NCBI GenBank assembly: GCA_003349915.1
Contig: QFXE01000008.1
Coordinates: forward strand, 248,001 to 312,000
Reading direction: 5' to 3'
Length of the DNA: 64,000 bases
Origin: an endosymbiont of Escarpia spicata
GTDB lineage: Bacteria > Pseudomonadota > Gammaproteobacteria > Chromatiales > Chromatiaceae
Part shown: in pieces, positions 20,152 to 30,400 of the stretch
How the letters are laid out: the number at the start of each line of letters is the position of its first letter
Numbering within the stretch: the stretch's first letter is position 1
The notes under the pieces: model-generated
What the model was told of the DNA's origin: nothing
The model's input: the letters and a program-made list of their open reading frames with translations, nothing else
The model's database searches: none
Position numbers and translations under genes: made by a program

Positions 20152-21348
20152 TTGCTGGAAACCATTGTGGCATCTCCTCTGCGCCGTACACTGCTGACCT
20201 TTTTGATACTGCTGCTGACTGTTTTTGTGGTGATGACACTGTGGCGCACCCGCCCACAGCCGGAAGTGGTTATGAAAAAGCCTCAGGTTACACGGGTGGA
20301 GGTGGTGCAGGCGGTGGCCAGGGATATCAACCCCCTGGTGCGGCAGACCGGCCTGCTGCGTCCCTGGCGTGTGGCCTCTCTGAGATTCGAGGTGAAAGGG
20401 GATCTGGTGGAGCGGCTGGTCGAGCCGGGGCAGAAGGTAAAACACGGCCAGTTGCTGCTGCGGCTGGACGATGCGGACTACCGGGATGCGGTCACCGAGA
20501 ACGAAGCCCGCCTCACCGAAACCCGTGCGGCTATCCGGCGTGACCGATCCCTGCTGGGATTGGCCAAGGAGAACCGCAAACTGGCGGAGCAGGAGTATCG
20601 GCGCCTGGTGAAACTGGGGGAGGGTTCTCTCTCCTCCGCCTCCACCCGCGACAGTGCTCGCCAGCAACTGCTCAAACTGTCGAGTGACGAGGCGCGGCTG
20701 GCCTTCAGTATCGAGAGCAGCCAGGCCCGGCTGGTGCGGGAGGCGGCGGCCCTGAAACGGGCGCAACGCAATCTGCAACGAACCCGGTTGTCCGCGCCCT
20801 TTGATGGCCTGGTCAACAAGGTCGAGGCGGAGGTGGGTGACTATCTGCAGACCAGTCCTCGTGTGGTGGAGCTGATTCAGGGTGAATTCCTCGAACTCTA
20901 TGTCGAGGTGAGTGGCGACGTGGCGGCGGCCCTGAGGATTGGTCAGAAGTTGATCATAAAGATTGATGGCGCCGAGCAGGAGGGTGAACTGACAGCACTG
21001 CAGCCGGATCCTGATGCCAAGACCCATACTCACCCATTACAGATCCGTCTCCCCGCAGATGGTCTGCTGCCAGGCATGCTGGGAGAGGTGTTGCTTCCGC
21101 TGGAACCCCGAAGCGGCGCACTGGTCATACCGCCGGCGGCACTGCTGCGCGAAGAGGGGCGAGTCTATGTTTTCGTGGTTGACGCTGGACGGCTGCAGCG
21201 GCGCGCGGTGGTGCCGGGCATTCGCTACGAGAGCCAGCAGCTGATCCTCTCCGGTCTGGCTGAGGGGGAACTGTTGGTGGCACGGGATGTCGAGGTGCTG
21301 AGTGACGGGATCAAGGTAACGGCCGAGGCAGTGGAGTCCGGTCGGTGA
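20152..21348 (+). CDS. RND efflux periplasmic adaptor (membrane fusion protein)
   Basis: 398 residues with an N-terminal membrane anchor (TLLTFLILLLTVFVVMTLW), lipoyl/hairpin architecture and long coiled-coil hairpin (about residues 110-200), then beta-barrel and membrane-proximal domains. The lipoyl halves read VKHGQLLLRLDDADY and LSAPFDGLVNKVEAEVGDYLQ. It bridges the pump encoded next to an outer-membrane channel that is not in the window. The TTG at 20152 is the longest start and the GTG at 20167 is an alternative; neither is decisive. The 3' end overlaps the pump gene by 4 bases. Confidence 0.9.
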   Translation: MLETIVASPLRRTLLTFLILLLTVFVVMTLWRTRPQPEVVMKKPQVTRVEVVQAVARDINPLVRQTGLLRPWRVASLRFEVKGDLVERLVEPGQKVKHGQLLLRLDDADYRDAVTENEARLTETRAAIRRDRSLLGLAKENRKLAEQEYRRLVKLGEGSLSSASTRDSARQQLLKLSSDEARLAFSIESSQARLVREAAALKRAQRNLQRTRLSAPFDGLVNKVEAEVGDYLQTSPRVVELIQGEFLELYVEVSGDVAAALRIGQKLIIKIDGAEQEGELTALQPDPDAKTHTHPLQIRLPADGLLPGMLGEVLLPLEPRSGALVIPPAALLREEGRVYVFVVDAGRLQRRAVVPGIRYESQQLILSGLAEGELLVARDVEVLSDGIKVTAEAVESGR

Positions 21349-24300
21349 TCGAGTTCTCCATTCGCAACCCACTGATCGTCAACCTGCTGTTGGCGATCAT
21401 TCTGCTGGCCGGAGTGCTCTCCTGGTATGCCATGCCCCAGGAGATGTTTCCCACGGTGGAGCAGGACAAGGTCAATATCCGCACCACTTTTGAAGGGGCG
21501 TCGCCGGAAGAGATTGAACGACAGATCACCCTGCCGATCGAACAGGAGCTGGATGGGCTGGCGGATATCGATGTCATCAGTTCCACCAGCAATGAAGGAT
21601 CGTCGAGCATCCTCATCGAACTCAAGAGCGGTGCCGATGTGGATGACTTTCTGCGCAAGGTAGACACGGCTCTGGACCAGGTGGATGACCTGCCGGACGA
21701 GGCGGAGGAGCCGGAGCTCTCCCGTCTGGAGACCCGCTTTCCGGTCATCTCGGTGAGTCTTTACGGCGATATCGCAAGGGGACGTCTCTACAGGATTGCC
21801 GAGGATCTGAAGGATGAGATGATCAAGCTGCCGGGGGTGGCGTCGGTGGGGGTGGCCGGTGACCGGGAGTGGGAGATCTGGGTGGTGGTCGATCCCCAGG
21901 TGCTGGCGGCGCGAGGGGTCTCCCTGAAGCAGGTGGGTAAGGCGTTACGGGAAAATCTCCGGGATCTGCCCGGCGGCACTCTGAAGTCGGCAGGGGGCGA
22001 TATCCGCCTGCGGGGTATGGGCGTCCCTCCCGATCCGGTGAGGATGGAGTCGATCGTACTGCGCAGCAACGCTGCGGGTGGTCGCCTGCGGCTGGGTGAT
22101 CTGGCAGAGGTGCAGTTGCGCCTGGAGGAGGCGCAGACCCTGGGGCGGTTCAACGGCAAGCCGTCGGTCAATCTCACCATCAACAAAACCAGTCAGGCAT
22201 CGACTATCACGGTGGCAAAACAGGTGCGGGCCTATGTGGATGAGTGTCAGGCCACCCTCCCGGCAGGGGTCGAGCTGGGACTCTTCAGTGACCTCTCGGT
22301 CTATGTGAAGACCCGTCTGGAGACGGTGAAGTCCTCAGGCATGGTGGGTCTGGCCCTTGTGCTGCTGGCACTCTATCTGATGCTCAACTTTCGCGTCGCC
22401 TTCATCACTGCGCTGGGTATCCCGGTCTCCTTCCTGGTGGCGGTGGTCATCCTCTATATGCTGGATTACAGCATCAACATGGTCTCGCTGTTCGCCTTTC
22501 TCATCGCCCTGGGTCTGATCGTGGATGATGCGATCATCGTCAATGAGAATATCTACCGCCACCTGGAGATGGGGGAGGATCCGGCAGGTGCTGCCCTTAT
22601 CGGCACCAAAGAGGTCTTCTGGCCGGTGGTGGCCTCGACTGCCACCACCATCGCAGCCTTCATGCCGATGTTCGCCATCGGCGGCACCATGGGGGCGTTT
22701 ATCGCGGTGATTCCGGTGGTGGTGAGCGCCTCTCTCTCTGGATCATTGTTGGAGGCGTTCGGCGTATTACCCTCCCATGCCAAGGAGTTTCTGACGGTGC
22801 CGCGACAGCGGCGTCAGGGACGCATCGACTGGACGGCGCTGAACCGGAACTACACGCGTCTGCTGCGCTGGTGTCTCGACTATCGCTATCCGGTGGCGAT
22901 GCTCTCTGTCGGTGTGCTGGTCATTACCATGACCTTTGCCGCCACCCGCGTCCCCTTCCTGCTCTTCGGACATGTTGATGTGGGGCAGTTCTTTATCAAT
23001 ATCGAGACCCCCAGCACGTACAGTATCGATGAGAGTGCCCACCTGGCGAAAAAGATCGAACAGGAGATTATCGGTTCCCTGGAAGAGGAGGAGCTCGACA
23101 CCCTGCTGACAAATGTCGGGGTGACGTTCATCGATTTCCATCGGGTGCGGTTCGGCAGTCGCTATATTCAGTTGATCGTCGATCTCAAGAAACAGCGGCC
23201 CCAGGGGTTTATCGAACGCTGGATCTCCCCGGTTGTAAGCCTCAAATTTGCCTGGGAAGGGAGCCGTGACCGCAGTTCAGCTCTGGTGATAGAGGCACTG
23301 AGGGAACAGTTGGCACCCATCTCCGGCATCCAGCGGCTGTCGATCCTGCGGCCCCAGGGCGGACCGGCGGGGGCGGATATCGAGATCGGCGTTATTGGCG
23401 ATTCTGTGGATCAACTGCGTTTACAGGCGGAAAGGGTACGGGGGTTCGTGCAGCGCCTGCCGGGTACGTCGGACGTGCGTCAGGATATGGATCCCGGCAA
23501 GCTGGAGTATCGCTATGAACTTAACGAAAGGGGGCGTCAGCTTGGTCTGACCCAGATGCAACTGTCGGACGTGGTGCGCACCGGTTTTCTGGGTCTTGAA
23601 GTGGTGCATGTCAGTTGGCAGGACAAACGTATCCCGGTGCGGCTGATCTTTCCTGACCGACTGCGACACGATGCAGGTGCTTTGGAACGCCTGCCGATTA
23701 CCCTGGAGGATGGCGGGACGGTCTATCTTGGGGATGTTGCCGATGTGCAGGAGGCGCGGGGTTACAACAGCATCAATCGGCGGGATCTGCAGCGGCTTGC
23801 CACCATCACAGCGGAGGTCGATTCGGACATCACCACACCGAATGATGTGATCGAAAAGGTAAAGCAGGCGTTTGATGATCTACCGCAGGGATATGAGTTG
23901 CTTTTTCTCGGCGAGAAAAAGAAGACTGAAGAGTCGATTGCCGGTATGAAGCGGGCGACAATAATTGCCTTGGCGATTATCTTCTTTATCCTTGCCGCCC
24001 TGTTCAAATCACTGCTTGATCCACTGGTGGTGATGTTCGCCATCCCGTTTGGTTTGATTGGTGTTGTCGTGGGACATCTACTGTTCGACTATCATCTGCA
24101 GTTCCTCTCCCTGATCGGCTTTCTGGCACTGACCGGTATCGTAGTCAATGATTCCCTTATTCTGGTCGACTTTACCAAACGCATGCGTCGGGAAGGCATG
24201 GAGCGCAAAGCGGCAATGGTGGAAGCGGGCCGTGTACGTATTCGTCCGATCCTGCTCACCAGTATCACTACCTTTTTAGGTATCTCGCCGTTGATCTTCT

Positions 24301-24479
24301 TCGCAACCGGGCAGACCGCCTTTCTTTCACCTATGGCGGTCAGTCTTGGGTTCGGATTGCTCTTTGCCACCGTTCTCATCCTGTTGGCGCTGCCTTGCTT
24401 CTATCTGATAGCGGACGATCTGCGTAGCGGTTTAGGCCGGATGTTGCATCGTGGCGACTCACCGGCAAATGCAAGATAA
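21345..24479 (+). CDS. RND family efflux permease
   Basis: A 1044-residue inner-membrane proton-driven transporter of the AcrB/MexB superfamily with twelve helices and two large periplasmic loops. Visible are the N-terminal helix after IRNPLIVNLLL, the porter start MPQEMFPTVEQDKVNI, the TM4 proton-relay motif VDDAIIVNENIYRH, and the matching C-terminal TM segment GIVVNDSLILVDF. The substrate cannot be read from sequence; the TM4 motif lacks the extra Met pattern of CusA metal pumps. The GTG start overlaps the adaptor stop. Confidence 0.93.
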   Translation: MIEFSIRNPLIVNLLLAIILLAGVLSWYAMPQEMFPTVEQDKVNIRTTFEGASPEEIERQITLPIEQELDGLADIDVISSTSNEGSSSILIELKSGADVDDFLRKVDTALDQVDDLPDEAEEPELSRLETRFPVISVSLYGDIARGRLYRIAEDLKDEMIKLPGVASVGVAGDREWEIWVVVDPQVLAARGVSLKQVGKALRENLRDLPGGTLKSAGGDIRLRGMGVPPDPVRMESIVLRSNAAGGRLRLGDLAEVQLRLEEAQTLGRFNGKPSVNLTINKTSQASTITVAKQVRAYVDECQATLPAGVELGLFSDLSVYVKTRLETVKSSGMVGLALVLLALYLMLNFRVAFITALGIPVSFLVAVVILYMLDYSINMVSLFAFLIALGLIVDDAIIVNENIYRHLEMGEDPAGAALIGTKEVFWPVVASTATTIAAFMPMFAIGGTMGAFIAVIPVVVSASLSGSLLEAFGVLPSHAKEFLTVPRQRRQGRIDWTALNRNYTRLLRWCLDYRYPVAMLSVGVLVITMTFAATRVPFLLFGHVDVGQFFINIETPSTYSIDESAHLAKKIEQEIIGSLEEEELDTLLTNVGVTFIDFHRVRFGSRYIQLIVDLKKQRPQGFIERWISPVVSLKFAWEGSRDRSSALVIEALREQLAPISGIQRLSILRPQGGPAGADIEIGVIGDSVDQLRLQAERVRGFVQRLPGTSDVRQDMDPGKLEYRYELNERGRQLGLTQMQLSDVVRTGFLGLEVVHVSWQDKRIPVRLIFPDRLRHDAGALERLPITLEDGGTVYLGDVADVQEARGYNSINRRDLQRLATITAEVDSDITTPNDVIEKVKQAFDDLPQGYELLFLGEKKKTEESIAGMKRATIIALAIIFFILAALFKSLLDPLVVMFAIPFGLIGVVVGHLLFDYHLQFLSLIGFLALTGIVVNDSLILVDFTKRMRREGMERKAAMVEAGRVRIRPILLTSITTFLGISPLIFFATGQTAFLSPMAVSLGFGLLFATVLILLALPCFYLIADDLRSGLGRMLHRGDSPANAR

Positions 24480-24550
24480 AGGGTCGGAGTCAAACCGTGC
24501 GGGTTGGATGGGCAAAACGATAAGGGAGGGCGGTTTGACTCCGACCCTTT
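24478..24550. repeat. Perfect 20-bp inverted repeat after the RND gene
   Basis: The left arm (24478-24497) and right arm (24531-24550) are exact reverse complements over 20 bases, with a 33-base spacer. It starts at the last bases of the RND stop codon. The arms contain GGGTCGGAGTC. No T-tract follows, so it resembles a mobile palindrome or folded repeat more than an intrinsic terminator. It marks the left edge of the three-gene ATPase operon. Confidence 0.85.
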
Positions 24551-24650
24551 CCATTAACGTGAGCTCCAAATGCCAGAGCATGACCATAGGCACCTTTCCA
24601 CACACGACACATGTGGAGGCCCTACTTTAGGCAGGAGTGAAGCAAAAGAC

Positions 24651-26444
24651 TCAGAGGTCGCGAGGTGGATCAATGAGTTTTTTCTCCCGGAGACGTCGGT
24701 CCAGTATGTGGCGGCCCACGGCCATGCGTTTCTCCGGATCCTGTGTCCTGAGGTGATCCTGGATGTCCTTAGGGCCTAGCCCCTCAAAATCGTTCCGAGG
24801 TGAATTTCCATTGGCCAGATCCGCTACTAGGCAGGCCATGCCACCATGGATCAGCGTCAGGGTACGGGGGTGAATGAAGGCCTGCATCCAGGGTTTTCGG
24901 TCCCCATTGGCTACCTCTCTGATTAGGGCTTCTGCGCTCCATAAGTTATTGACTTCTACCACTATGCCTGTGATTTTTTCAGGGTCCTGTTGGTTGATAG
25001 TTGAGTCCTGTTGGTAACCTTGCAGACGAGCGTACAGGCCGTTGCTGAATACCCAAGCCAAGGCTTCGTCCTGTTTCAGACTTGAACCCTTCTGGATTTT
25101 CTTTTCGTCCCTTTTACACCATTCTTGTACTGATGTGGGGGAGATCGGCCCCAAGTACACAGTCTCTTGAATCATACTTCCCAGGGGCTGCGGAAAAGAA
25201 GGTGCCAAGGCCTTCTCATAGGCGGCGGCCAGACCCTCCGCCCCCACCAGGAGGGTGATGAAGTCCCCTGAGAGGATCTGTCGCAGGCGTTGAATCGCCG
25301 TGAGGAAATCGTCCAGGTCATGGGTTTGCCTCTCCCCCGTGGTCAGCACCTTGGGTTCTAACTTATCCAACTCGTCGAACACCAGCACCGGCTCGATGCC
25401 CGTGCGGTGGAGCAGAAACAGGTAGCGGCGTAATTGGGTGATCATCCATACTGGGTTGTTCTGGCCGAAATGGCTGATCTGCGATTCTTTATGCAGTCCC
25501 AACCAGCTTGCAGCCAAGCCGCCAGTACCCAGCAATAACAGCCCAGCCCCGATAAGGCCAGCCCCTGTCTCTGTAGGGAAAGTAATTGGGAAGAGGTTGA
25601 TACCCAGGGCAGTGAAGATCATTCCGGCCCCCAAGCCGAGGGAGGCCGGCAGAGCCCAGCGATGATTGCCTTGGAGCTTCAGTTCCTTAGTCTGTTGGGT
25701 TGTTTGATCCATGTCCTGCGCGTGAACCAGGTCGTACAGGTGACTGCTGAAGCGGCTCAGGGCGCGCCAGTCTAGCCAGCGCAGGAAGGCCCAGGCAGGG
25801 GGCAGGGTGACCAGAGACGAGAGAAAGAAGATACCAAATGAGCCCCAATCGCCACCAGTGACTAGGGTCAGAAGGAGTGCAAGGACTATAAAAAAGATCC
25901 CGATGAGGTAAGCGTGGAAGGGTTTATTCATAGACAGGCAGAGGCTGGTAGGATCGAACCAGTAACGCCAGAAGCCCAAGCGGGCGCGCAGGGTGCGGCC
26001 GTAACGGCGTTGGCTGGGCCTGGGATCCAGGAGGCTGGTGAGGGCAAAGACCAAGTTGCGCAGGAGTTGGAAGGCCAGTGCATTGGGATCCTTCCTTGGA
26101 CTTGGATCAGAGCACCCTTTCCTATTGTCATGGTCTTTGTTCGTGCCGGGGAGGGGAAAGAAAGGGTCTACCTCCACCTTGAACAGGATGCGCTCCAACT
26201 CTCGTGGGGGACGACAGGCTCGCGGTTGGCAGCGTTTGTGGTTGTCCCCCAAGAGGCGCCTTAGGTGGCCATTCCACCAGTGCTTGGAATGATCCTCGGC
26301 CAGGGCCTCGTCCACTAGGCGGGTTTTGCCGCTGCCGCGGGGACCGCAGACCATGAGCATGCCTCCGTCGGCGTCCCGCTCGCGGCAGAAGGTCTTAATC
26401 CGTTCCAGGTCCTCTTTCCGTTCGGCCTCAATGAAGGGGATCAT
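24651..26444 (-). CDS. KAP-like membrane P-loop NTPase
   Basis: 597 residues from the ATG at 26444. Walker A is GPRGSGKT near residue 35, and the Walker B-like LVFDELDKLEP is near residue 358. Between them lie four predicted membrane helices (about 175-197, 200-225, 260-282, 292-315). Insertion of membrane helices within the P-loop domain is the hallmark of KAP NTPases, several of which act in phage defence or membrane-associated signalling; the Walker B here (DELDK) differs from the usual DDLDR. A helical C-terminal region of about 200 residues has no recognised family. The start overlaps the upstream gene stop (ATGA). I infer a membrane-bound partner of the giant NTPase encoded two genes upstream. 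Confidence 0.7.
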   Translation of the reverse strand: MIPFIEAERKEDLERIKTFCRERDADGGMLMVCGPRGSGKTRLVDEALAEDHSKHWWNGHLRRLLGDNHKRCQPRACRPPRELERILFKVEVDPFFPLPGTNKDHDNRKGCSDPSPRKDPNALAFQLLRNLVFALTSLLDPRPSQRRYGRTLRARLGFWRYWFDPTSLCLSMNKPFHAYLIGIFFIVLALLLTLVTGGDWGSFGIFFLSSLVTLPPAWAFLRWLDWRALSRFSSHLYDLVHAQDMDQTTQQTKELKLQGNHRWALPASLGLGAGMIFTALGINLFPITFPTETGAGLIGAGLLLLGTGGLAASWLGLHKESQISHFGQNNPVWMITQLRRYLFLLHRTGIEPVLVFDELDKLEPKVLTTGERQTHDLDDFLTAIQRLRQILSGDFITLLVGAEGLAAAYEKALAPSFPQPLGSMIQETVYLGPISPTSVQEWCKRDEKKIQKGSSLKQDEALAWVFSNGLYARLQGYQQDSTINQQDPEKITGIVVEVNNLWSAEALIREVANGDRKPWMQAFIHPRTLTLIHGGMACLVADLANGNSPRNDFEGLGPKDIQDHLRTQDPEKRMAVGRHILDRRLREKKLIDPPRDL

Positions 26445-27454
26445 GACTGCTCCAGGTTCAGGTGGCCGCCAAACCAAGCCTCGGCCGACCAATCGTAGTG
26501 GCTAATGAAGGCCTCCGGGCTGCCGGAGTGGGCGTAGTCCATGCGGCGCGCTGCCCAGTAAAGTAGGGCCAGGGAACCGGGTTGGATATGCCATCCCTCC
26601 TTATGTCGCCAAGGGGTGAGCCAGCCGTCCAGGAGGAGCATTAGCTCAAAGCGATCCAGGGCGACCAGGCCGGTGAAGGGCTTGGGTGCCCCAGGATCAA
26701 GGTAGGGGTCGTTGGGGTAGGGGGTGCGATTGCGTTCGCCGTCCGGCTTCACCTTGGGCAGGTAGCCACAGAGGATGCGCAGGAGCTGGCGATGGAGCTG
26801 TTCTGGATCATTGTTGGGTTCCTGGGCGACTAGGGCGTCCAGGCTGTGGTCCAGTTGTTCCTCCAGCCCAGTGAAGGGATAGGTGTCGCCAGTGGCTATT
26901 CGGTTTGCCAACCAGCCACTGCCCCGCCAGGCGGCATCCAATCGTTCGTCCTGGCCCACAGGCCACTTTTCCTGTTCCCAGAGACCGCCGTCGTCCCAGA
27001 GGAGATAGGTCCGGAGATGGTCACCGATTCGGAGGAAGGGGCTCCCGATATCGGGCTTGAAGCCCAGCTCCCAGAGGTCGGCCCGGGCAAGGATGAAACA
27101 GGGTTGCTCGTCGAAAGCCTGCTCTTCCATGCAGCTTTGGCGCAGCCGTCCCATATAGGTCTGGAGATCCTGGGGGAAGTCCTTTGGGGGGCTTTCCAGG
27201 GGAGCCACGAGGTGGGCACAGCTGGCTTGAGCCGGATCTAGGATGGAGGTATCCGTGCTGGGCATGGGTCGAGGGATGATGCCCCCGGGTGGGAAGAGTT
27301 CATTGCGGATCGGTTTGCCCAGCAGGATGTCGCGCAGATAGGGCGCGTGGGTGAGGAAGCAGTGGATGTTTTTGGTGGCATTTTCTCGGACGGTATTCCA
27401 GGGTTTCGCTTCTGCTGGCAGGTCGAGTCTCAGAGTGCGGAAGTGTCTGGGCAT
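26441..27454 (-). CDS. Unrecognised 337-residue protein in ATPase operon
   Basis: No family recognised. The protein is soluble, rich in Trp, Pro, Leu and Arg, with no signal peptide or membrane helix. Notable segments are LLWDDGGLWEQEKWP and a C-terminal LDRFELMLLLDGWLTPW with YWAARRMDYAHSG. The start overlaps the stop of the giant NTPase gene by one base (TGATG), and its own stop overlaps the KAP-like gene (ATGA), so all three products are probably made in fixed ratio and could form a complex. It might be an adaptor or the effector of the system; nothing in the sequence decides this. Confidence 0.6.
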   Translation of the reverse strand: MPRHFRTLRLDLPAEAKPWNTVRENATKNIHCFLTHAPYLRDILLGKPIRNELFPPGGIIPRPMPSTDTSILDPAQASCAHLVAPLESPPKDFPQDLQTYMGRLRQSCMEEQAFDEQPCFILARADLWELGFKPDIGSPFLRIGDHLRTYLLWDDGGLWEQEKWPVGQDERLDAAWRGSGWLANRIATGDTYPFTGLEEQLDHSLDALVAQEPNNDPEQLHRQLLRILCGYLPKVKPDGERNRTPYPNDPYLDPGAPKPFTGLVALDRFELMLLLDGWLTPWRHKEGWHIQPGSLALLYWAARRMDYAHSGSPEAFISHYDWSAEAWFGGHLNLEQS

Positions 27455-30400
27455 CAGGGTCCCTCCAGAGGGTTGGCCAGGGCGGGGATGAAGTCATTGG
27501 CGAAGAAGAATCTGTCGGCGTCCGACTTGTCCCCCTCCAAGACATGGGTGCTGGTGAGGCCCTCCAAGAGGGGTTGCAGACGGGTCTCGGGCACCGCCCC
27601 GCTGAACTGGGCGGCCAGGTCCGCCACCCGGAAAGCTGCGGGCTGCGGCCATTCTTCGGCCCCAGGGTCCGGGATCCCGGGGGCGTGGCGCCCCCCAAGA
27701 TCCAGGAGGGCATTCCACAGGCGTCCGCCGTCGAGACAGGCCTCGGGCCTCTCATGGGGAGTTACCTTTGCCTCCTTATCGTTCTTCCCCGCAGCCTTCG
27801 CCACTGAGGCTGTTAGCTCCATTTCCACAAAGGCACGTGTCTGCTGGGTGATCTTCCGCCAGAGGGTGGGGGTCACCAAGTGGCGGCGACCGGTGCCCAC
27901 TTCTTTGCAGGTCACCTTGCCTAGGTGGTGGACGATGGAGGGCACCCCACGGGTGAGGGTCAGAACCGGGTTGCGCAGGGAGAGAGGCAGAATAATGCCG
28001 AAACCGGAGAGTTTGTCCCGCAGATGACCCCAAGCTTCGTCGGGCTGCCAGGCCCCTACAGATATTTCAGTAAGGAAGTTGAAAGCCGGGGTTCCGCTCT
28101 CCCTGAGCTGGATATTGAGAGCCCCCGGATTGCTCTTGCCATGGGGATAACTGGTGATCACCAGCAGCAGATCACCTTTACCACAGAGCCGGCGTAGATA
28201 GCGCAGGATGGGGTAGTCCAGGGCGGCGTCCCGGCGAATCAGACACTCGGTCTCATCCAAGACCAAGAGGGGACTACGGCCTTCTGCCCTCTTCTTGATA
28301 TTGCGGAAGTGATCCTCCAGGTTGTCCAGGGCGGTCTGGGCACCGTCGGGATTGGCCATGAGCCGCTTGGGCCAACGTTTCTCCCGAGGTACCTCGGCAT
28401 CCAACCCCATAAGGGCTCGGTATATACGGGTAACAAATTCGTACTGGAGTTCCACGGCACTGTCACGCCGCTGGGGGAATAGCAGATTCTGGAAATCCTC
28501 TACTACACAGAGGCGCCCGTCCCCCTCATATCGCAACTCGTGGACCAGGCGCTGGCGCAGAGAGGTCTTGCCCATGCGTCGGCCGCCCACCAGCAGGGCA
28601 GCCCCCATGCTGGCATCGCCTACTTCCCCTCCAGGGTCTCCGTGTCTAGTTTTCTGCTGGCCATCACTCTTCTTCTTCAGGGCGTGGAGTTTTCGCAGTT
28701 CTTCTTTTCGTCCGGCAAAATGGTGGCGCACAGCCTCCGCTGACAATCCACCCTCGGTCTGGAATACCAGTTCTGGGGCGATTTCCCATTGTTCGGCTGC
28801 CACGCGGTCGAGGAAGGTGCGGGCGGGCCCCTTTTTACCTGCATGGAGAAGGCGCAGGGCTTCGTCCCGAGTCAGGCCCAAAGTCCGGCCCGGAAGGTCC
28901 GGAGTCCCCGTCGTGTCTATGCGTGGATAGAGCCAGAGTCCTTCCGGTGCCTTTACTGTACCCATCTGGGTGAGGCCTCCAGGCAGGACCAGGTGGAGAC
29001 GCTCGAAGTATTCGTGGAGGACGCTCAGGCCATCTTTATCAAATCGGGTAGTTCGGAGGGCGCCTTCTCCCTGCGGTGGGCCGCCCCCCAGGCACCTAAA
29101 GAGAACCTTTGCAGTCTCTGTTAAGATGACATCGTCTGAGGCGTTCCCCCATAGGGTTGACAAGAGTGCTCTGGCCTCCCGCTGGCGAGTGGCTTCATCG
29201 GAGGGGATGTCCAGGAGTTTGGATAGGTCATCGGTTGAGACTCCAGCCTGGTCCAGCCGCTCCCACACCTCGGGGGGCAAACCCATGGCTGCGGGGGCGT
29301 AGGCCTCGTCTTTCCGCACCCCGGCCGGCATCTGGCCATAGATCGGTTCGCCTCGGCACCAAGCCCCTAGGGCACGCTGGGGCAGACCGCCTAAGGTCTC
29401 TAGAATATTATTCAGATGTTCTGGGAGCAGAGCCTCAAGGATGCCCCGCAGGTGTTTTGGATCCGGGAGGAGATCATCAAGGGCGGCGATCACGCTACTA
29501 GACAGGGGCCGGGCCAAGTGCCATAGCCCTAAAGCTGGGGGTTGAAAGCGACCTTCGCCCCCGCAGTGGATGAGGGCGTGGAGCTGCTCTAAGAGTTCCC
29601 CCGGTTCTGCTCCCAAAGCCAAGTCTGGGGAGAACGTGGCCAGTCCTGGGCGCCAGCCCGCCAAGGCCGGGGCAAAAGACTTGTGGACTTCGAAGGCCTC
29701 ATCGGGACCGGCACCGAATAGGTCCTTCAAAGTATCCCGCAGACGCCGGTAGTCTTCACGACCGATGCGGTCGCCGTTGATCCAGAGAGGCTTCGCCTTC
29801 TTTGTCAAAAGATCCTTCTCCAAGGCTTCCAGCCGTTGCCAGGTGGGCTGCCAACGGGAATCCTGCTGGAAGCGGCTCAGGCTACGTTCAGGGTGCAGCT
29901 CTGTATGGATCTCGATCTGGGCGCCGGTGTGGCGGTCCCTGCAGACCAGGGTCAGGCTCCCGGGTTGGCCCTGGCTGACCTCAAGGCGCGGGGTTTTCCA
30001 AAGGGTCCACTCCTGGCCCGCAGGCAGAGAGACCGGGTCTGACAGTGGGATGTGATATTCCCCTCCATTGCCGTTCCAGATCAGGGAGTCCAGGCGCAGG
30101 TCGTTCGGCAGGCGATTGCGCAGGCCAAGGTGCAGGCGCAGGTGGCTATCGTCATCCCAGACCTCCCGTTTCTTTTCCAGATCCAGATACTGACCGGGAT
30201 CGTTATCGGCGCGTTCTTGCAGTGCCCGGTGGTGTTGTTCCACCAAGGCTTCCCAAGCCTCACGCACTTGGGGCCACCAAAGAGCCAGGAGGGGATGGCG
30301 ATGGGCAGGGGAGAAGCGGTCCTCTCCCAGTTCGATGAGGTGTTGGATGTCCTGGAGGCACTCCCATTCCCGCCATAGGCGCGGGGGTGCAGCATCTCGG

